DNA from: Bacteroidota bacterium
Lineage (GTDB): Bacteria; Bacteroidota; Bacteroidia; Chitinophagales; Chitinophagaceae
Direction: 5' to 3'
NCBI GenBank assembly: GCA_023429985.1
Contig: JAEZCV010000158.1
Location: forward strand, 1 to 25,043
Length of the DNA: 25,043 bases
Shown: positions 16,057 through 24,079 of the stretch, in pieces
Layout of the letters: every line of letters begins with the position of its first letter
Position numbering within the stretch: the stretch's first letter is position 1
Made by a program: the position numbers and the translations under genes
Notes under the pieces: model-generated
What the model saw: only the letters and a program-made list of their open reading frames with translations
Told to the model about the DNA's origin: nothing
Databases searched by the model: none

Positions 16057-17001
16057 ATGAATATTCCCGTGGTAGATCTTGCAGAATTTCAAAGTGGTGA
16101 TCCGGTTAAAAAACAGGAGTTTGTAAAAAAACTGGGACAGGCATACGAGGAAGTAGGCTTTGTAGCAGTAAAGAATCACGGAATTCCCGACGATCTGATC
16201 GCTGATCTTTATAAATATGTGCAGCAGTTCTTTTCTCTTCCCGATGATGTGAAATTGAAATATGAGAAGAAGGAACTTGCCGGACAAAGAGGTTATACTT
16301 CTTTTGGCAGGGAGCATGCAAAAGGATTTGATGCTCCTGATTTGAAAGAGTTTTTCCAGTTTGGCCAAACGGTTGAAGACAATGACCCGGTAAAAGATGA
16401 ATACCCGGATAATATCACTGTGGAAGAAGTGCCGGAGTTCACACCAACCCTTTTAAAAGCGTATAAAAATTTTGAAAGATCCGGTACCGACCTTTTAAAA
16501 GCCATTGCTCTTTATCTTGACCTTGAGGAAAATTATTTTGATCAATGGGTTCATAATGGAAATTCTATTTTAAGAGCCATACATTATCCTCCTATTACAT
16601 CTGAGCCTAAATCTGCTATCAGGGCCGAACAACATGAGGACATAAATCTTATTACGCTTCTTGTGGGTGCTTCAGCAGATGGATTACAGATTCTTACCAA
16701 ACAAAATGAATGGGTAGGTGTAACTTCTCTTCCCGAACAAATAGTGGTAAATGTGGGCGACATGCTGCAGCGATTAACCAACAATAAATTGCGGTCTACA
16801 ACACACCGTGTAGTGAATCCACCTCGCGAACTCTGGGCAACATCAAGGTTTTCAATTCCTTTCTTTTTACACCCGCGCAGTAATATGAATCTTGCCTGCC
16901 TGGAAGGATGTATAGACGAAAATCATCCAAAAGAATATGAAGATGCAACTGCCGGCGAATATCTTGATGAAAGATTAAGAGAGATCGGATTGAAGAAATA
17001 A
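16057..17001 (+). CDS. Isopenicillin N synthase-like 2-oxoglutarate/Fe(II) oxygenase
   Basis: This 314-residue cytoplasmic enzyme belongs to the DIOX_N/2OG-FeII_Oxy superfamily. The N-terminal domain is recognised by IPVVDLAEF and GFVAVKNHGIPDDLI. The catalytic double-stranded beta-helix holds the iron triad His193-x-Asp195 (in EQHEDINLITLL) and His250 (STTHRVVNP), and the 2-oxoglutarate-binding Arg264-Phe-Ser266 (RFSIPFFLHP). Relatives act on amino acids, antibiotics, pyrimidines or plant-hormone-like molecules, so the substrate cannot be inferred. The presence of the RxS motif argues for 2-oxoglutarate use, although IPNS itself keeps that motif without using it. The gene has its own promoter and no obvious biosynthetic partners on either side. 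Confidence 0.9.
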   Translation: MNIPVVDLAEFQSGDPVKKQEFVKKLGQAYEEVGFVAVKNHGIPDDLIADLYKYVQQFFSLPDDVKLKYEKKELAGQRGYTSFGREHAKGFDAPDLKEFFQFGQTVEDNDPVKDEYPDNITVEEVPEFTPTLLKAYKNFERSGTDLLKAIALYLDLEENYFDQWVHNGNSILRAIHYPPITSEPKSAIRAEQHEDINLITLLVGASADGLQILTKQNEWVGVTSLPEQIVVNVGDMLQRLTNNKLRSTTHRVVNPPRELWATSRFSIPFFLHPRSNMNLACLEGCIDENHPKEYEDATAGEYLDERLREIGLKK

Positions 17002-17206
17002 TTGCTGCTGCTTTTTTGCAACTGTTAAAAAACTTTTGAATTTTTGAAATTGCCGCTTTTCTAAATTGCTGCATTTCATACAGCTATGTTGCAACTCATC
17101 ACGGGTAAAATGCAATTCATTAAAGGGAATACTCCTGGACTTTGCTTTTAACGGGCGCTTAACCTTTTTTCCGCAAAATTTGTATCCATAACCAAAAACA
17201 GGCAGT

Positions 17207-17578
17207 ATGAAGAAATATATACAAATCTTTGCGCTTCCCTTCCTGCTCTTAGTATTTACCTCAGCAACTTTTGCGCAGGAAAATCTTGCCCCGGATCAGA
17301 ACCCCTCTTTTAATAAGAGTCGTGAAAAATATATGGGCATGGCCGATTCGGTAAACCAGCTTCACAGCACTACTGTTCAACAAACATATAAAGCTTACGA
17401 CTGGTACGAAGCAAAAATTGAAAAACGTGCAGCACGCACAGAATTCAGAAGACAACTCAGGCTTGAGCGCGCCCGCTCGCGTCACTATTACTGGAACAAT
17501 GGGTATAACCAATACTATCGTATGCCTGTGAGGTATGGATACCATTACCGCCAGTCGCCATGGTATTTCCTGTTTTAA
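17207..17578 (+). CDS. Small secreted protein of unknown function
   Basis: The product has 123 residues and a clear signal peptide (MKKYIQIFALPFLLLVFTSATFAQ). The mature part starts with an acidic and polar stretch, then a basic helix-like segment (KIEKRAARTEFRRQLRLERA), and ends in a Tyr-rich tail (HYYWNNGYNQYYRMP, then HYRQSPWYFLF). I recognise no family. It is 23 bases upstream of the LpoB-like lipoprotein gene and on the same strand, so the three genes to 19614 are probably co-transcribed. The basic helix and aromatic tail could bind an envelope polymer or another protein, which is speculation. The 205 bases before it contain no clear promoter or terminator; AAAATTTG at 17175-17182 is a weak -7 candidate. 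Confidence 0.75.
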   Translation: MKKYIQIFALPFLLLVFTSATFAQENLAPDQNPSFNKSREKYMGMADSVNQLHSTTVQQTYKAYDWYEAKIEKRAARTEFRRQLRLERARSRHYYWNNGYNQYYRMPVRYGYHYRQSPWYFLF

Positions 17579-17601
17579 AAAATCAAATTAAAAACTGTTT
17601 T

Positions 17602-18177
17602 ATGAATAAAGTTTTACTACTGTTATTTTCTTCTTTGTTGATCTTTAGTTGTGCGCGTAAAGTGGCACGTGTTAGTCCCGATGAACAGATCGACATCAGT
17701 GGCCGTTGGAACAATACCGATTCCAGGCTGGTTTCTGAACAAATGATCCAGCAAATATTATCTGCCGGCTGGTTGCAGGACCATGTGGCCGCAACTGCAA
17801 AAAAGCCTGTGGTTATTGTTGGATTCATTACCAATAAATCACATGAGCATATTGATGCGGAAACTTTCATGAAGGATGTTGAGCAGTCATTTATTAAATC
17901 TGAAAAAATACGATTGGTGCAGGGTGGAAAAAAGCGTGAGGAAATGCGTTCGGAAAAAGCCGACATGCAAACGAATGCTTCTGTTAGTACAATGAAAAAA
18001 TTCGGTTTGGAAAATGGAGCCGACTATATTCTCCAGGGATCTATAAATTCAATTGTTGATGCACACAAACGTAAGAAAGAAGTTTACTACCAGGTAAACC
18101 TGGAGCTTACCAATATTGAAACAAACGAAATTGTTTGGATCGGTGATAAAAAGATAGCCAAGATCGTAAAAAATTAA
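17602..18177 (+). CDS. LpoB-like lipoprotein (penicillin-binding protein activator family)
   Basis: This lipoprotein of about 191 residues has its signal peptide ending in LLIFSC (lipid-bearing Cys17). The mature part resembles the LpoB/YcfM family: ISGRWNNTDSRLVSEQMIQQ, KPVVIVGFITNKSHEHIDAE, and the C-terminal GADYILQGSINSIVDAH with VYYQVNLELTNIETNEIVW. In enterobacteria LpoB is an outer-membrane lipoprotein that activates the peptidoglycan synthase PBP1b. Whether this homologue activates a PBP in Bacteroidota is not known. ATG 17602 was chosen over 17560 because it begins the signal peptide. The next gene starts 12 bases after the stop, and the pairing with a COG3014-like lipoprotein matches an arrangement seen in other phyla. 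Confidence 0.82.
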   Translation: MNKVLLLLFSSLLIFSCARKVARVSPDEQIDISGRWNNTDSRLVSEQMIQQILSAGWLQDHVAATAKKPVVIVGFITNKSHEHIDAETFMKDVEQSFIKSEKIRLVQGGKKREEMRSEKADMQTNASVSTMKKFGLENGADYILQGSINSIVDAHKRKKEVYYQVNLELTNIETNEIVWIGDKKIAKIVKN

Positions 18178-18189
18178 TCTTTGGATTTC

Positions 18190-19614
18190 ATGCGTATATG
18201 GTTTAACCATATTTTTTTGCTGCCGGTTGCGGTGGTTGTGATGTTGTGTTCATGCGCAAGCTATAACCAGCAATCGGCGGCTTATTATTCCCATCTTCAA
18301 AATGGAAATTTTGAAAAAGCCTCGGAAGCGCTTAGCCAGAATAAACTGCTGAAGAAATCCCGCAATCGCCTTCTTTACCTCATGGAAAAGGGAAAGATGG
18401 AACATTTGCTGGGAAATTACGAGAAAAGTAATCGCTATTTTAATGAAGCAGATCACATTATGGAAAGCAATGGTAATTCGGCAGGAGATGTGGTGCTGGG
18501 CTACCTGATGAATCCAATGATGGAAACTTACCAGGGCGAAGCTTTTGAAAGGTACATGCTTCATTATTATAAAGCATTGAATTACCTGCAGCTTAAACAG
18601 CCCGGAGAAGCTCTTGTTGAGGCACGGCGCATTACTATCTCTTCCAATTTGCAGGACGACCTGGCAGGTAAAAATAAATATGGCAAAGATGCATTTGCGC
18701 TTATGCTGCAAGGTTTGATATATGAAGCAAACCAGGAATTAAATAATGCTTTTATCTCTTACAGAAATGCAGCAGAAATTTACCTCGGGAATAAAGAATA
18801 TTTCTATGGGGTTAAAATGCCTTTGCAATTAAAAAAAGATGTAATCAGACTTGCTTACCTGAATGGATTCCGTGAAGAATTTGAATACTATAAACAAAAG
18901 TTCCGGTTAAGTTTTTCAGAAGAAGAACTTTCGCAGGGCGAACTGATAATATTTTGGGAAAACGGGCTTGCTCCTGTTAAAGAGGAGTATAATTTATTGT
19001 TTGATGTAAGAAAAAACCAGGCAGGTGATTTTCGTTTTGTTGATCGATCCGGGAATATAGATATTCCTTTTGCTGCTGCTGCGTCCTACAAAGAATCGGA
19101 GCTCCTGATGTTGACGGCCCTTCGCATAGTATTACCACGCTACCGGTCGCAGCCCTTATATTATAATAAAGCCAGCATCATTATTGGGAACAACGAATAT
19201 TATCCCGAAGTGGCACAGGATGTAAACGAACTTGCATTTTCAACCCTCAGAGAAAGATGGTTGGGAGAAATTTCAAAAACACTTACACGTCTTGCCATTA
19301 AACGTCTTTCGGAAATGGCAGTTACGCCAAAAGAAAAAGAGGATAAAGACGAAAAAGAAAAGAAGGATAAAGAAGTGCAGGCCATTTTTGCTACGGGACT
19401 AAAAATCTTCAACCTGGCAACTGAAAAAGCCGATACCCGCAACTGGCAAAGTCTTCCTTATAGTATTTCGTATACAAGAATTCCACTTCAGAAAGGAAAG
19501 AATACAATAAGTCTCATAGTGGAAGGCAGCAATGGCCATTCTAAAAGCAGTTCCATTGAAGTAGATAATACCGGTGGTCTTTACTTCAAAAACTTCTGTA
19601 CACTCCGCAGGTAA
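18190..19614 (+). CDS. COG3014-like lipoprotein with TPR-type helical repeats
   Basis: This protein of about 474 residues starts with a lipoprotein signal peptide (lipobox LCSC, Cys22). ATG 18190 is preferred to the in-frame TTG 18181. The mature N-terminal half is helical with TPR-like units: NGNFEKASEALSQNKLLKKS, LGNYEKSNRYFNEADHIMES, LKQPGEALVEARRI and NNAFISYRNAAEIY. The segment GYLMNPMMETYQGEAFERYM is typical of COG3014 proteins. A strongly charged Lys/Glu/Asp patch (EKEDKDEKEKKDKEV) lies around residues 380-395. The C-terminal 70 residues look beta-rich. COG3014 proteins have no established function, and their genes often stand next to LpoB-like genes. It is the last gene of the cluster. 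Confidence 0.8.
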   Translation: MRIWFNHIFLLPVAVVVMLCSCASYNQQSAAYYSHLQNGNFEKASEALSQNKLLKKSRNRLLYLMEKGKMEHLLGNYEKSNRYFNEADHIMESNGNSAGDVVLGYLMNPMMETYQGEAFERYMLHYYKALNYLQLKQPGEALVEARRITISSNLQDDLAGKNKYGKDAFALMLQGLIYEANQELNNAFISYRNAAEIYLGNKEYFYGVKMPLQLKKDVIRLAYLNGFREEFEYYKQKFRLSFSEEELSQGELIIFWENGLAPVKEEYNLLFDVRKNQAGDFRFVDRSGNIDIPFAAAASYKESELLMLTALRIVLPRYRSQPLYYNKASIIIGNNEYYPEVAQDVNELAFSTLRERWLGEISKTLTRLAIKRLSEMAVTPKEKEDKDEKEKKDKEVQAIFATGLKIFNLATEKADTRNWQSLPYSISYTRIPLQKGKNTISLIVEGSNGHSKSSSIEVDNTGGLYFKNFCTLRR

Positions 19615-19646
19615 CTTCTTCCTGTAAATTCCCCTCCACATCCAAC

Positions 19647-19676
19647 TTTGGGCATTCCGTTCAACAGCTAATTTTG
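19647..19676 (+). promoter_or_regulatory. Orphan consensus promoter upstream of padR
   Basis: TTTG (19647-19650), an 18-base spacer and TAATTTTG (19669-19676) match the Bacteroidota consensus exactly in both boxes. A transcript would start near 19682, about 195 bases before padR, and would run through the palindrome. No ATG-started reading frame follows closely, so it would give padR a long leader or produce a small RNA. Confidence 0.45.
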
Positions 19677-19771
19677 CCGTTCACTCAATTTCCTGATTTT
19701 CCATTTTTGCTAAAGTGCTGGTTATCAACCCTCTGTCCTATCAAATTTTCAAATTATATACAATACCTGAA

Positions 19772-19808
19772 AATATTTGGTACTATGTGTTGCATAGTAC
19801 CAAATATT
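19772..19808. promoter_or_regulatory. Perfect 16+16 bp palindrome, probable PadR operator
   Basis: The left arm AATATTTGGTACTATG (19772-19787) and the right arm CATAGTACCAAATATT (19793-19808) are exact reverse complements around TGTTG. There is no T-run after it, so it is not a terminator. It covers the -33 region of the padR promoter, where a dimeric winged-helix repressor could block RNA polymerase. Binding by the adjacent PadR protein is inference. Confidence 0.75.
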
Positions 19809-19820
19809 ACTTTAGTTTTG
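19789..19820 (+). promoter_or_regulatory. padR-pspC operon promoter
   Basis: GTTG (19789-19792), a 20-base spacer and TAGTTTTG (19813-19820) give an exact -7 box with an acceptable -33 box that lies inside the palindrome. The leader from about 19827 contains a small hairpin (CCGC 19846-19849 with GCGG 19857-19860). It partly covers GGGAGGA (19859-19865), an unusually Shine-Dalgarno-like sequence for this phylum. Confidence 0.55.
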
Positions 19821-19877
19821 TTCTCACAATCATTATAACCCTATTCCGCTGAAAATGCGGGAGGAAAAAATCAGATC

Positions 19878-20213
19878 ATGAATATCGAGAATACACAAAG
19901 CCAGATGCGAAAGGGGATCCTGGAGTTCTGCATTCTTTCCGTGATTCGCAGGGGGGAGGCCTACCCCAGCGATATCGTGGAAGAAATGAAACTGGCAAAT
20001 CTCCAGATCCTGGAAGGAACGCTATATCCTTTATTAACCCGCTTGAAAAATGCCGATATGCTTACTTACCGTTGGGTGGAAAGCAATTCGGGGCCGCCCA
20101 GGAAATATTTTTCACTTACCGAAAAAGGAGAAGCTTTTTATGGTGATCTGGAAAAAACCTGGCTTGAATTATCAAATGGGGTAAATGCATTAACTACTAA
20201 AAAAGAAAATTAA
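19878..20213 (+). CDS. PadR-family transcriptional regulator
   Basis: This 111-residue winged-helix repressor belongs to the PadR family (short, PadR-s2 type). The conserved layout is complete: MRKGILEFCILSVIRRGEAY, then PSDIVEEMKLANLQILEGTLYP where the recognition helix lies, the wing with GPPRKYFSLTEKGEAF, and a C-terminal dimer helix (DLEKTWLELSNGVNAL). PadR proteins act as dimers on palindromes near their own promoters and often respond to a small ligand or stress. No ligand can be inferred. The gene is 36 bases upstream of the PspC-domain gene, a very common pairing, and a perfect palindrome covers its promoter, so autoregulation is likely. Confidence 0.95.
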   Translation: MNIENTQSQMRKGILEFCILSVIRRGEAYPSDIVEEMKLANLQILEGTLYPLLTRLKNADMLTYRWVESNSGPPRKYFSLTEKGEAFYGDLEKTWLELSNGVNALTTKKEN

Positions 20214-20249
20214 TTAACCCGCAAGGGGCTTCAACCAAATCAATCAAAA

Positions 20250-22406
20250 ATGAAAAAGATCATCAACATAAATTTATCCGGCAGGGTAATTCCAATTGAG
20301 GATGCTGCTTACGAAAGTTTGCAAAAGTATATTGATAGCCTGCGGAGGTATTTCATTAATGAAGAAGGCCGCGACGAAATAATTAATGATATCGAGAGCA
20401 GGATGGCAGAACTGATGAATGATAAGATCAGGAAAGGTCAGGCTGCCATTACCGAAGCAGATATTGAAGAAATTATTGCTTCCATGGGAAGGGTCGAAGA
20501 TTTTGAGGAAGTGGAATCCGGCGATAATACTCACGCTAATACCAGCGGTAATACATCGCCCAATTTTACAATAGGCGGTTCGCGATTTAAAGGCCGGTTA
20601 TACCGCGATACATCAGATAAACTATTAGGTGGTGTTTGTTCGGGCATAGCCAATTATTTAAATGTTGATCCTGCTGTGGTGCGATTGCTGTTTGCCATCA
20701 TCAGCTTTGGCGGATATGGCTTTGGTATCATCATTTATATTGCGCTTTGGATCATTCTTCCGGCAAAAAATCTTGAAACCTTTGTGGGTAAAAGATTGTT
20801 CAGAAATCCCGATGATAAAGTGATTGGTGGTGTTGCGGGTGGTTTGGGAGCCTACTTCAAAAAATCTGCAAATACCATACGTATCATCTTTGCTGCTCCT
20901 ATTTTATTGAACGTTCTACTTAGCATGTTGAACTTTGTTTTCGATGATCACAACGGTATCAACTTTCCCGGCATTTTTGTAGGATCGCTTACCGGAACTT
21001 TCATTCTTGCCTATATCATTTTATGGATAGTGTTGCCGGAAGCCAGGTCGCCTTACGAGAAAATGGAAATGCGTGGAGAAAATGTTGACGTGAATCGCAT
21101 CAGGCAGAATGTAAAAGATGAAATGGAAAATATTAAATCACGTGCAGAATCATTCAGTGAAGAAGTAAGAACCAGTGCAAAAGCATTTAGTGAAAGAGCA
21201 AAAAAATTCTCCGATACTAGAGGAAAAGAATTTGCACAGGAATTTTCATCTGCCGCCAAACCGGTTGCAACGGGGCTGGGTCATGCCATTGGTGTTATTG
21301 TAAAAGCCTTTATGATCTTTGTAGCAGGAAGTATTGCATTCGGATTATTTGTGGCACTTATTATTCTGGTTTTTGGTGGAGGAAATGCTCTCTGGTCGCC
21401 CAAATCCGGAATGCTCAACCTGGTTCTGGATGGTGGTTTGCAGAAAACATATTTCTGGGGTACTATCATATTCTTTCTGTTAGTACCGCTGGCAGGTTTT
21501 ATCATCTGGCTGGTTAGAAGGATCATGAATGTGCGTTCTCAGAAAAATTATCTTGGATGGATCTTCAGCGCTTTGTGGACCATTGGCTGGGTGGCCATGA
21601 TACTCCTGGTATCAAGCCTGGTGCGCGATTTCCGTGCATCAAGGGAAATAACAAGAGTAGTAACGCTTCAGCAACCTGCCGATAACCGGCTTGTGGTTAA
21701 TGTTCCCGCTCCCGAAATAAAATACAATGGCGACCTCTGGTTCATTGATGATGATAATGAAGGATGGGACCTTACAAACGACAGTTTTTTCCTGGGTAAT
21801 GTAAAAGTTTCTGTTGTGAAAAGCCTAGATAGTCTTTACTCTGTAAATCTAACTAAACAGTCGCGCGGCAGAACAGGTAGCGAAGCTATGGCACGTGCAT
21901 CAAAGATCAATTACAATGTATTGCAAAATCAGAATCAGTTAATCCTTGGTAGCGGATACGGAATTGCCATAAACGATAAATTCAGAGCGCAGGAAGTGGA
22001 AATTGAAATTAAAGTGCCAGTGGGTAAAAAAATAAATTTTGATGCCTCTGTTATTCAAAAGTTTCACCCGGTTAATGTTAGGGTTCAGGAAAAACGCAGG
22101 CGAAACAGGGTGCGCGATTACGATATTGATGTTCGCGTTGAACCCTTTGTTTTTGAGTATAAAACCAATGTTGATTATGTAATGACGCCATGGGGCGACC
22201 TGGTAACCGTGGAAGAAGCCAGTATTACTCCTCCACCTGCTCCCGGCAACACCGATTCTCTTAACCGGATAATTGAGCAAAAAGAAAGAGAACTTGAAAT
22301 ATTGAAGCAGCAGAAATCCTCTAAAACCAAAACCCTTCAGTCGGGCAATAGAAAGCAGATGTCTGCAATTGCTATTGAACGCCCATTCTTTACTGTATTA
22401 ATATGA
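20250..22406 (+). CDS. HAAS/double PspC-domain integral membrane protein
   Basis: This 718-residue multidomain membrane protein is the presumed target of the adjacent PadR regulator. Residues 1-90 form a HAAS-like helical domain (GRDEIINDIESRMAEL, ITEADIEEIIASMGRVEDFE). Two PspC domains follow: about 114-174 (LYRDTSDKLLGGVCSGIANY) and 180-265 (RLFRNPDDKVIGGVAGGLGA), each with membrane helices. Residues 280-335 are a charged amphipathic helical region. Further membrane segments lie near 345-376, 402-423 and 436-458. The C-terminal region (about 470-650) is beta-rich and probably extracytoplasmic, and is followed by a short coiled coil at 670-692. PspC proteins belong to the envelope stress response in proteobacteria; the function in Bacteroidota is unknown. 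A terminator follows the gene. Confidence 0.9.
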   Translation: MKKIININLSGRVIPIEDAAYESLQKYIDSLRRYFINEEGRDEIINDIESRMAELMNDKIRKGQAAITEADIEEIIASMGRVEDFEEVESGDNTHANTSGNTSPNFTIGGSRFKGRLYRDTSDKLLGGVCSGIANYLNVDPAVVRLLFAIISFGGYGFGIIIYIALWIILPAKNLETFVGKRLFRNPDDKVIGGVAGGLGAYFKKSANTIRIIFAAPILLNVLLSMLNFVFDDHNGINFPGIFVGSLTGTFILAYIILWIVLPEARSPYEKMEMRGENVDVNRIRQNVKDEMENIKSRAESFSEEVRTSAKAFSERAKKFSDTRGKEFAQEFSSAAKPVATGLGHAIGVIVKAFMIFVAGSIAFGLFVALIILVFGGGNALWSPKSGMLNLVLDGGLQKTYFWGTIIFFLLVPLAGFIIWLVRRIMNVRSQKNYLGWIFSALWTIGWVAMILLVSSLVRDFRASREITRVVTLQQPADNRLVVNVPAPEIKYNGDLWFIDDDNEGWDLTNDSFFLGNVKVSVVKSLDSLYSVNLTKQSRGRTGSEAMARASKINYNVLQNQNQLILGSGYGIAINDKFRAQEVEIEIKVPVGKKINFDASVIQKFHPVNVRVQEKRRRNRVRDYDIDVRVEPFVFEYKTNVDYVMTPWGDLVTVEEASITPPPAPGNTDSLNRIIEQKERELEILKQQKSSKTKTLQSGNRKQMSAIAIERPFFTVLI

Positions 22407-22435
22407 TGGTTGAAGTTGCCTAATCAGGCGCTCGG

Positions 22436-22456
22436 GCTCCCTTAGAGGAGCTTTTT
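22436..22456 (+). terminator. Rho-independent terminator after the PspC-domain gene
   Basis: GCTCC (22436-22440) pairs with GGAGC (22447-22451) around a six-base loop, and TTTTT (22452-22456) follows at once. G-T pairs can extend the stem. It lies 30 bases after the PspC gene stop and before the gcvT promoter. Confidence 0.7.
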
Positions 22457-22488
22457 GCTATACAAACATCTTTCATCTGCGTTTCACC

Positions 22489-22496
22489 TATTTTTG
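22489..22496 (+). promoter_or_regulatory. -7 box of the gcvT operon
   Basis: TATTTTTG matches TAnnTTTG exactly and lies 16 bases before ATG 22513. No TTTG stands at the normal -33 distance. Confidence 0.4.
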
Positions 22497-22512
22497 CATT
22501 CCAATTTTTAAT

Positions 22513-23601
22513 ATGAAACAAACTCCTTTTACCCAAAAACATATTGACCTGGGCGCGAAAATGGCTGAATTCGCCGGCTATAATATGCCCATTAGTTATT
22601 CGGGAATTAATGAAGAACATTTAGCGGTTAGAAAAAATGCCGGTGTATTTGATGTGAGCCATATGGGTGAATTTATTTTAAAGGGAGAAAATGCCCTCGA
22701 CCTGATTCAGCGCATCACCACAAACGATGCTTCTAAACTTACTGCAGGCAAAGCTCAGTATACCTGCATGACAAATGAAAATGGTGGCATTGTAGATGAT
22801 CTTCTTATTTACTGTATAGAAGAAAATAAAGTGTACATGATAGTGGTAAATGCCAGCAATATTGAGAAGGACTGGAACTGGATGCAGAAGCACAATCACA
22901 AGAATGTTGAAATGCATAACATTTCCGACGATACCTGCCTTTTGGCAGTACAGGGCCCGCAGGCAACTAAAATCATTCAGTCACTAACGGATATGGACAT
23001 CCTTAATTTGAAGTATTACACTTTTGTAAAAGGAACATTCAATGGCGTGGAAAATGTTCTTATTAGTGCAACCGGATATACAGGTGCAGGGGGTGTTGAA
23101 ATTTATTTCGAGAATAAAAATGATAATGCCAGCAAAATATGGGACTCTATCTTTAAAGCAGGCGCCGCACATGGAATTAAACCGGTTGGACTGGCCGCGC
23201 GCGATACCTTAAGGCTTGAAATGGGTTTTTGTCTTTATGGGAATGATATTGACGACACCACAACTCCACTGGAAGCAGGCCTTGGCTGGATAACCAAGTT
23301 TTCCAAAGAAGATTTTGTAGCCAAAGACATTCTTCAAAAACAAAAGGAAGAAGGTATTAAGAGAAAACTTGTAGGCTTTGAAATGATGGATAAGGGCATT
23401 GCCCGGCATGGTTACGATATTTGCAATAAAGATGGAAACAAGATTGGCTATGTTACTTCCGGAACGCAGGCTCCTTCTCTTGGAAAAGGAATAGGCATGG
23501 GGTATGTTGAAAAAGAGCATTCCTCCCCTGATACCATAGTTTATATCAAAATCAGAGAGAAACAACTTCAGGCAAAAGTGGTAAAGGTTCCATTCAGCTG
23601 A
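22513..23601 (+). CDS. gcvT: Glycine cleavage system T protein (aminomethyltransferase)
   Basis: GcvT takes the aminomethyl group from the lipoyl H protein and passes the methylene to tetrahydrofolate, releasing ammonia. The 362-residue protein shows the full family pattern: MKQTPFTQKHIDLGAKMAEFAGYNMP in two pieces at the N-terminus, GVFDVSHMGEF, TNDASKLTAGKAQYTCMTNE, the folate-binding GGIVDDLLIY, ALQGP-like LLAVQGPQA, ATGYTGAGGVEIYF, GLAARDTLRLEMGFCLYGND and GLGWITKF. gcvH and gcvP are not in the window, so the genes of the system are split in this genome. The next gene follows after one base, so gcvT heads an operon with the SRPBCC-fold and comB genes. Confidence 0.97.
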   Translation: MKQTPFTQKHIDLGAKMAEFAGYNMPISYSGINEEHLAVRKNAGVFDVSHMGEFILKGENALDLIQRITTNDASKLTAGKAQYTCMTNENGGIVDDLLIYCIEENKVYMIVVNASNIEKDWNWMQKHNHKNVEMHNISDDTCLLAVQGPQATKIIQSLTDMDILNLKYYTFVKGTFNGVENVLISATGYTGAGGVEIYFENKNDNASKIWDSIFKAGAAHGIKPVGLAARDTLRLEMGFCLYGNDIDDTTTPLEAGLGWITKFSKEDFVAKDILQKQKEEGIKRKLVGFEMMDKGIARHGYDICNKDGNKIGYVTSGTQAPSLGKGIGMGYVEKEHSSPDTIVYIKIREKQLQAKVVKVPFS

Positions 23602-23602
23602 T

Positions 23603-24079
23603 ATGCAGCTTATTCATCTTACAACATATATAGCAGCTCCTGTTGAAAGAGTTTTTGACCTTTCGAGGAATTTATCAGTGCATAAATTCTCTATGAATAA
23701 TTATGATGAACAGATCATATCAGGAAAACCTTCCGGGCTTATGGAAGCAGGGGACGAAGTTGAATGGCAGGCCAGACATATTTTTAAAAAACGAACCATG
23801 AAGGTGCGCATGGCAATTTTAAAATCGCCGGAGTATTTTAAAGATGAACAGGTAAGCGGTCCATTTAAAATGATGAAACATGAACACTACTTTAAGCCGG
23901 TTGAAAACGGAACGTTAATGATCGACCAGTTTTATTTTGAAACTCCATACGGAATTGCAGGTAACTTCCTTAACCGGTTTTATCTTAAAAAATACATGAC
24001 TAAACTTCTGAATCAAAGAAATCAGTCCATTAAACAAATTGCAGAATCCAACCAGTGGAAACAATACCTGGAACAATGA
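23603..24079 (+). CDS. SRPBCC-superfamily (START-like) protein
   Basis: This 158-residue protein without signal peptide has the helix-grip pattern of the SRPBCC superfamily. It opens with a beta strand and the helix TTYIAAPVERVFDLSRNL. A series of strands follows (EAGDEVEWQARHIFKK, RTMKVRMAIL, FKMMKHEHYFKP, GTLMIDQFYFETP), and a long C-terminal helix (KYMTKLLNQRNQSIKQIAES). Members bind hydrophobic ligands or act in polyketide and lipid chemistry, and many are of unknown function, as here. The gene lies between gcvT (gap of one base) and comB (ATGA overlap), so it is co-translated with both. Confidence 0.82.
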   Translation: MQLIHLTTYIAAPVERVFDLSRNLSVHKFSMNNYDEQIISGKPSGLMEAGDEVEWQARHIFKKRTMKVRMAILKSPEYFKDEQVSGPFKMMKHEHYFKPVENGTLMIDQFYFETPYGIAGNFLNRFYLKKYMTKLLNQRNQSIKQIAESNQWKQYLEQ

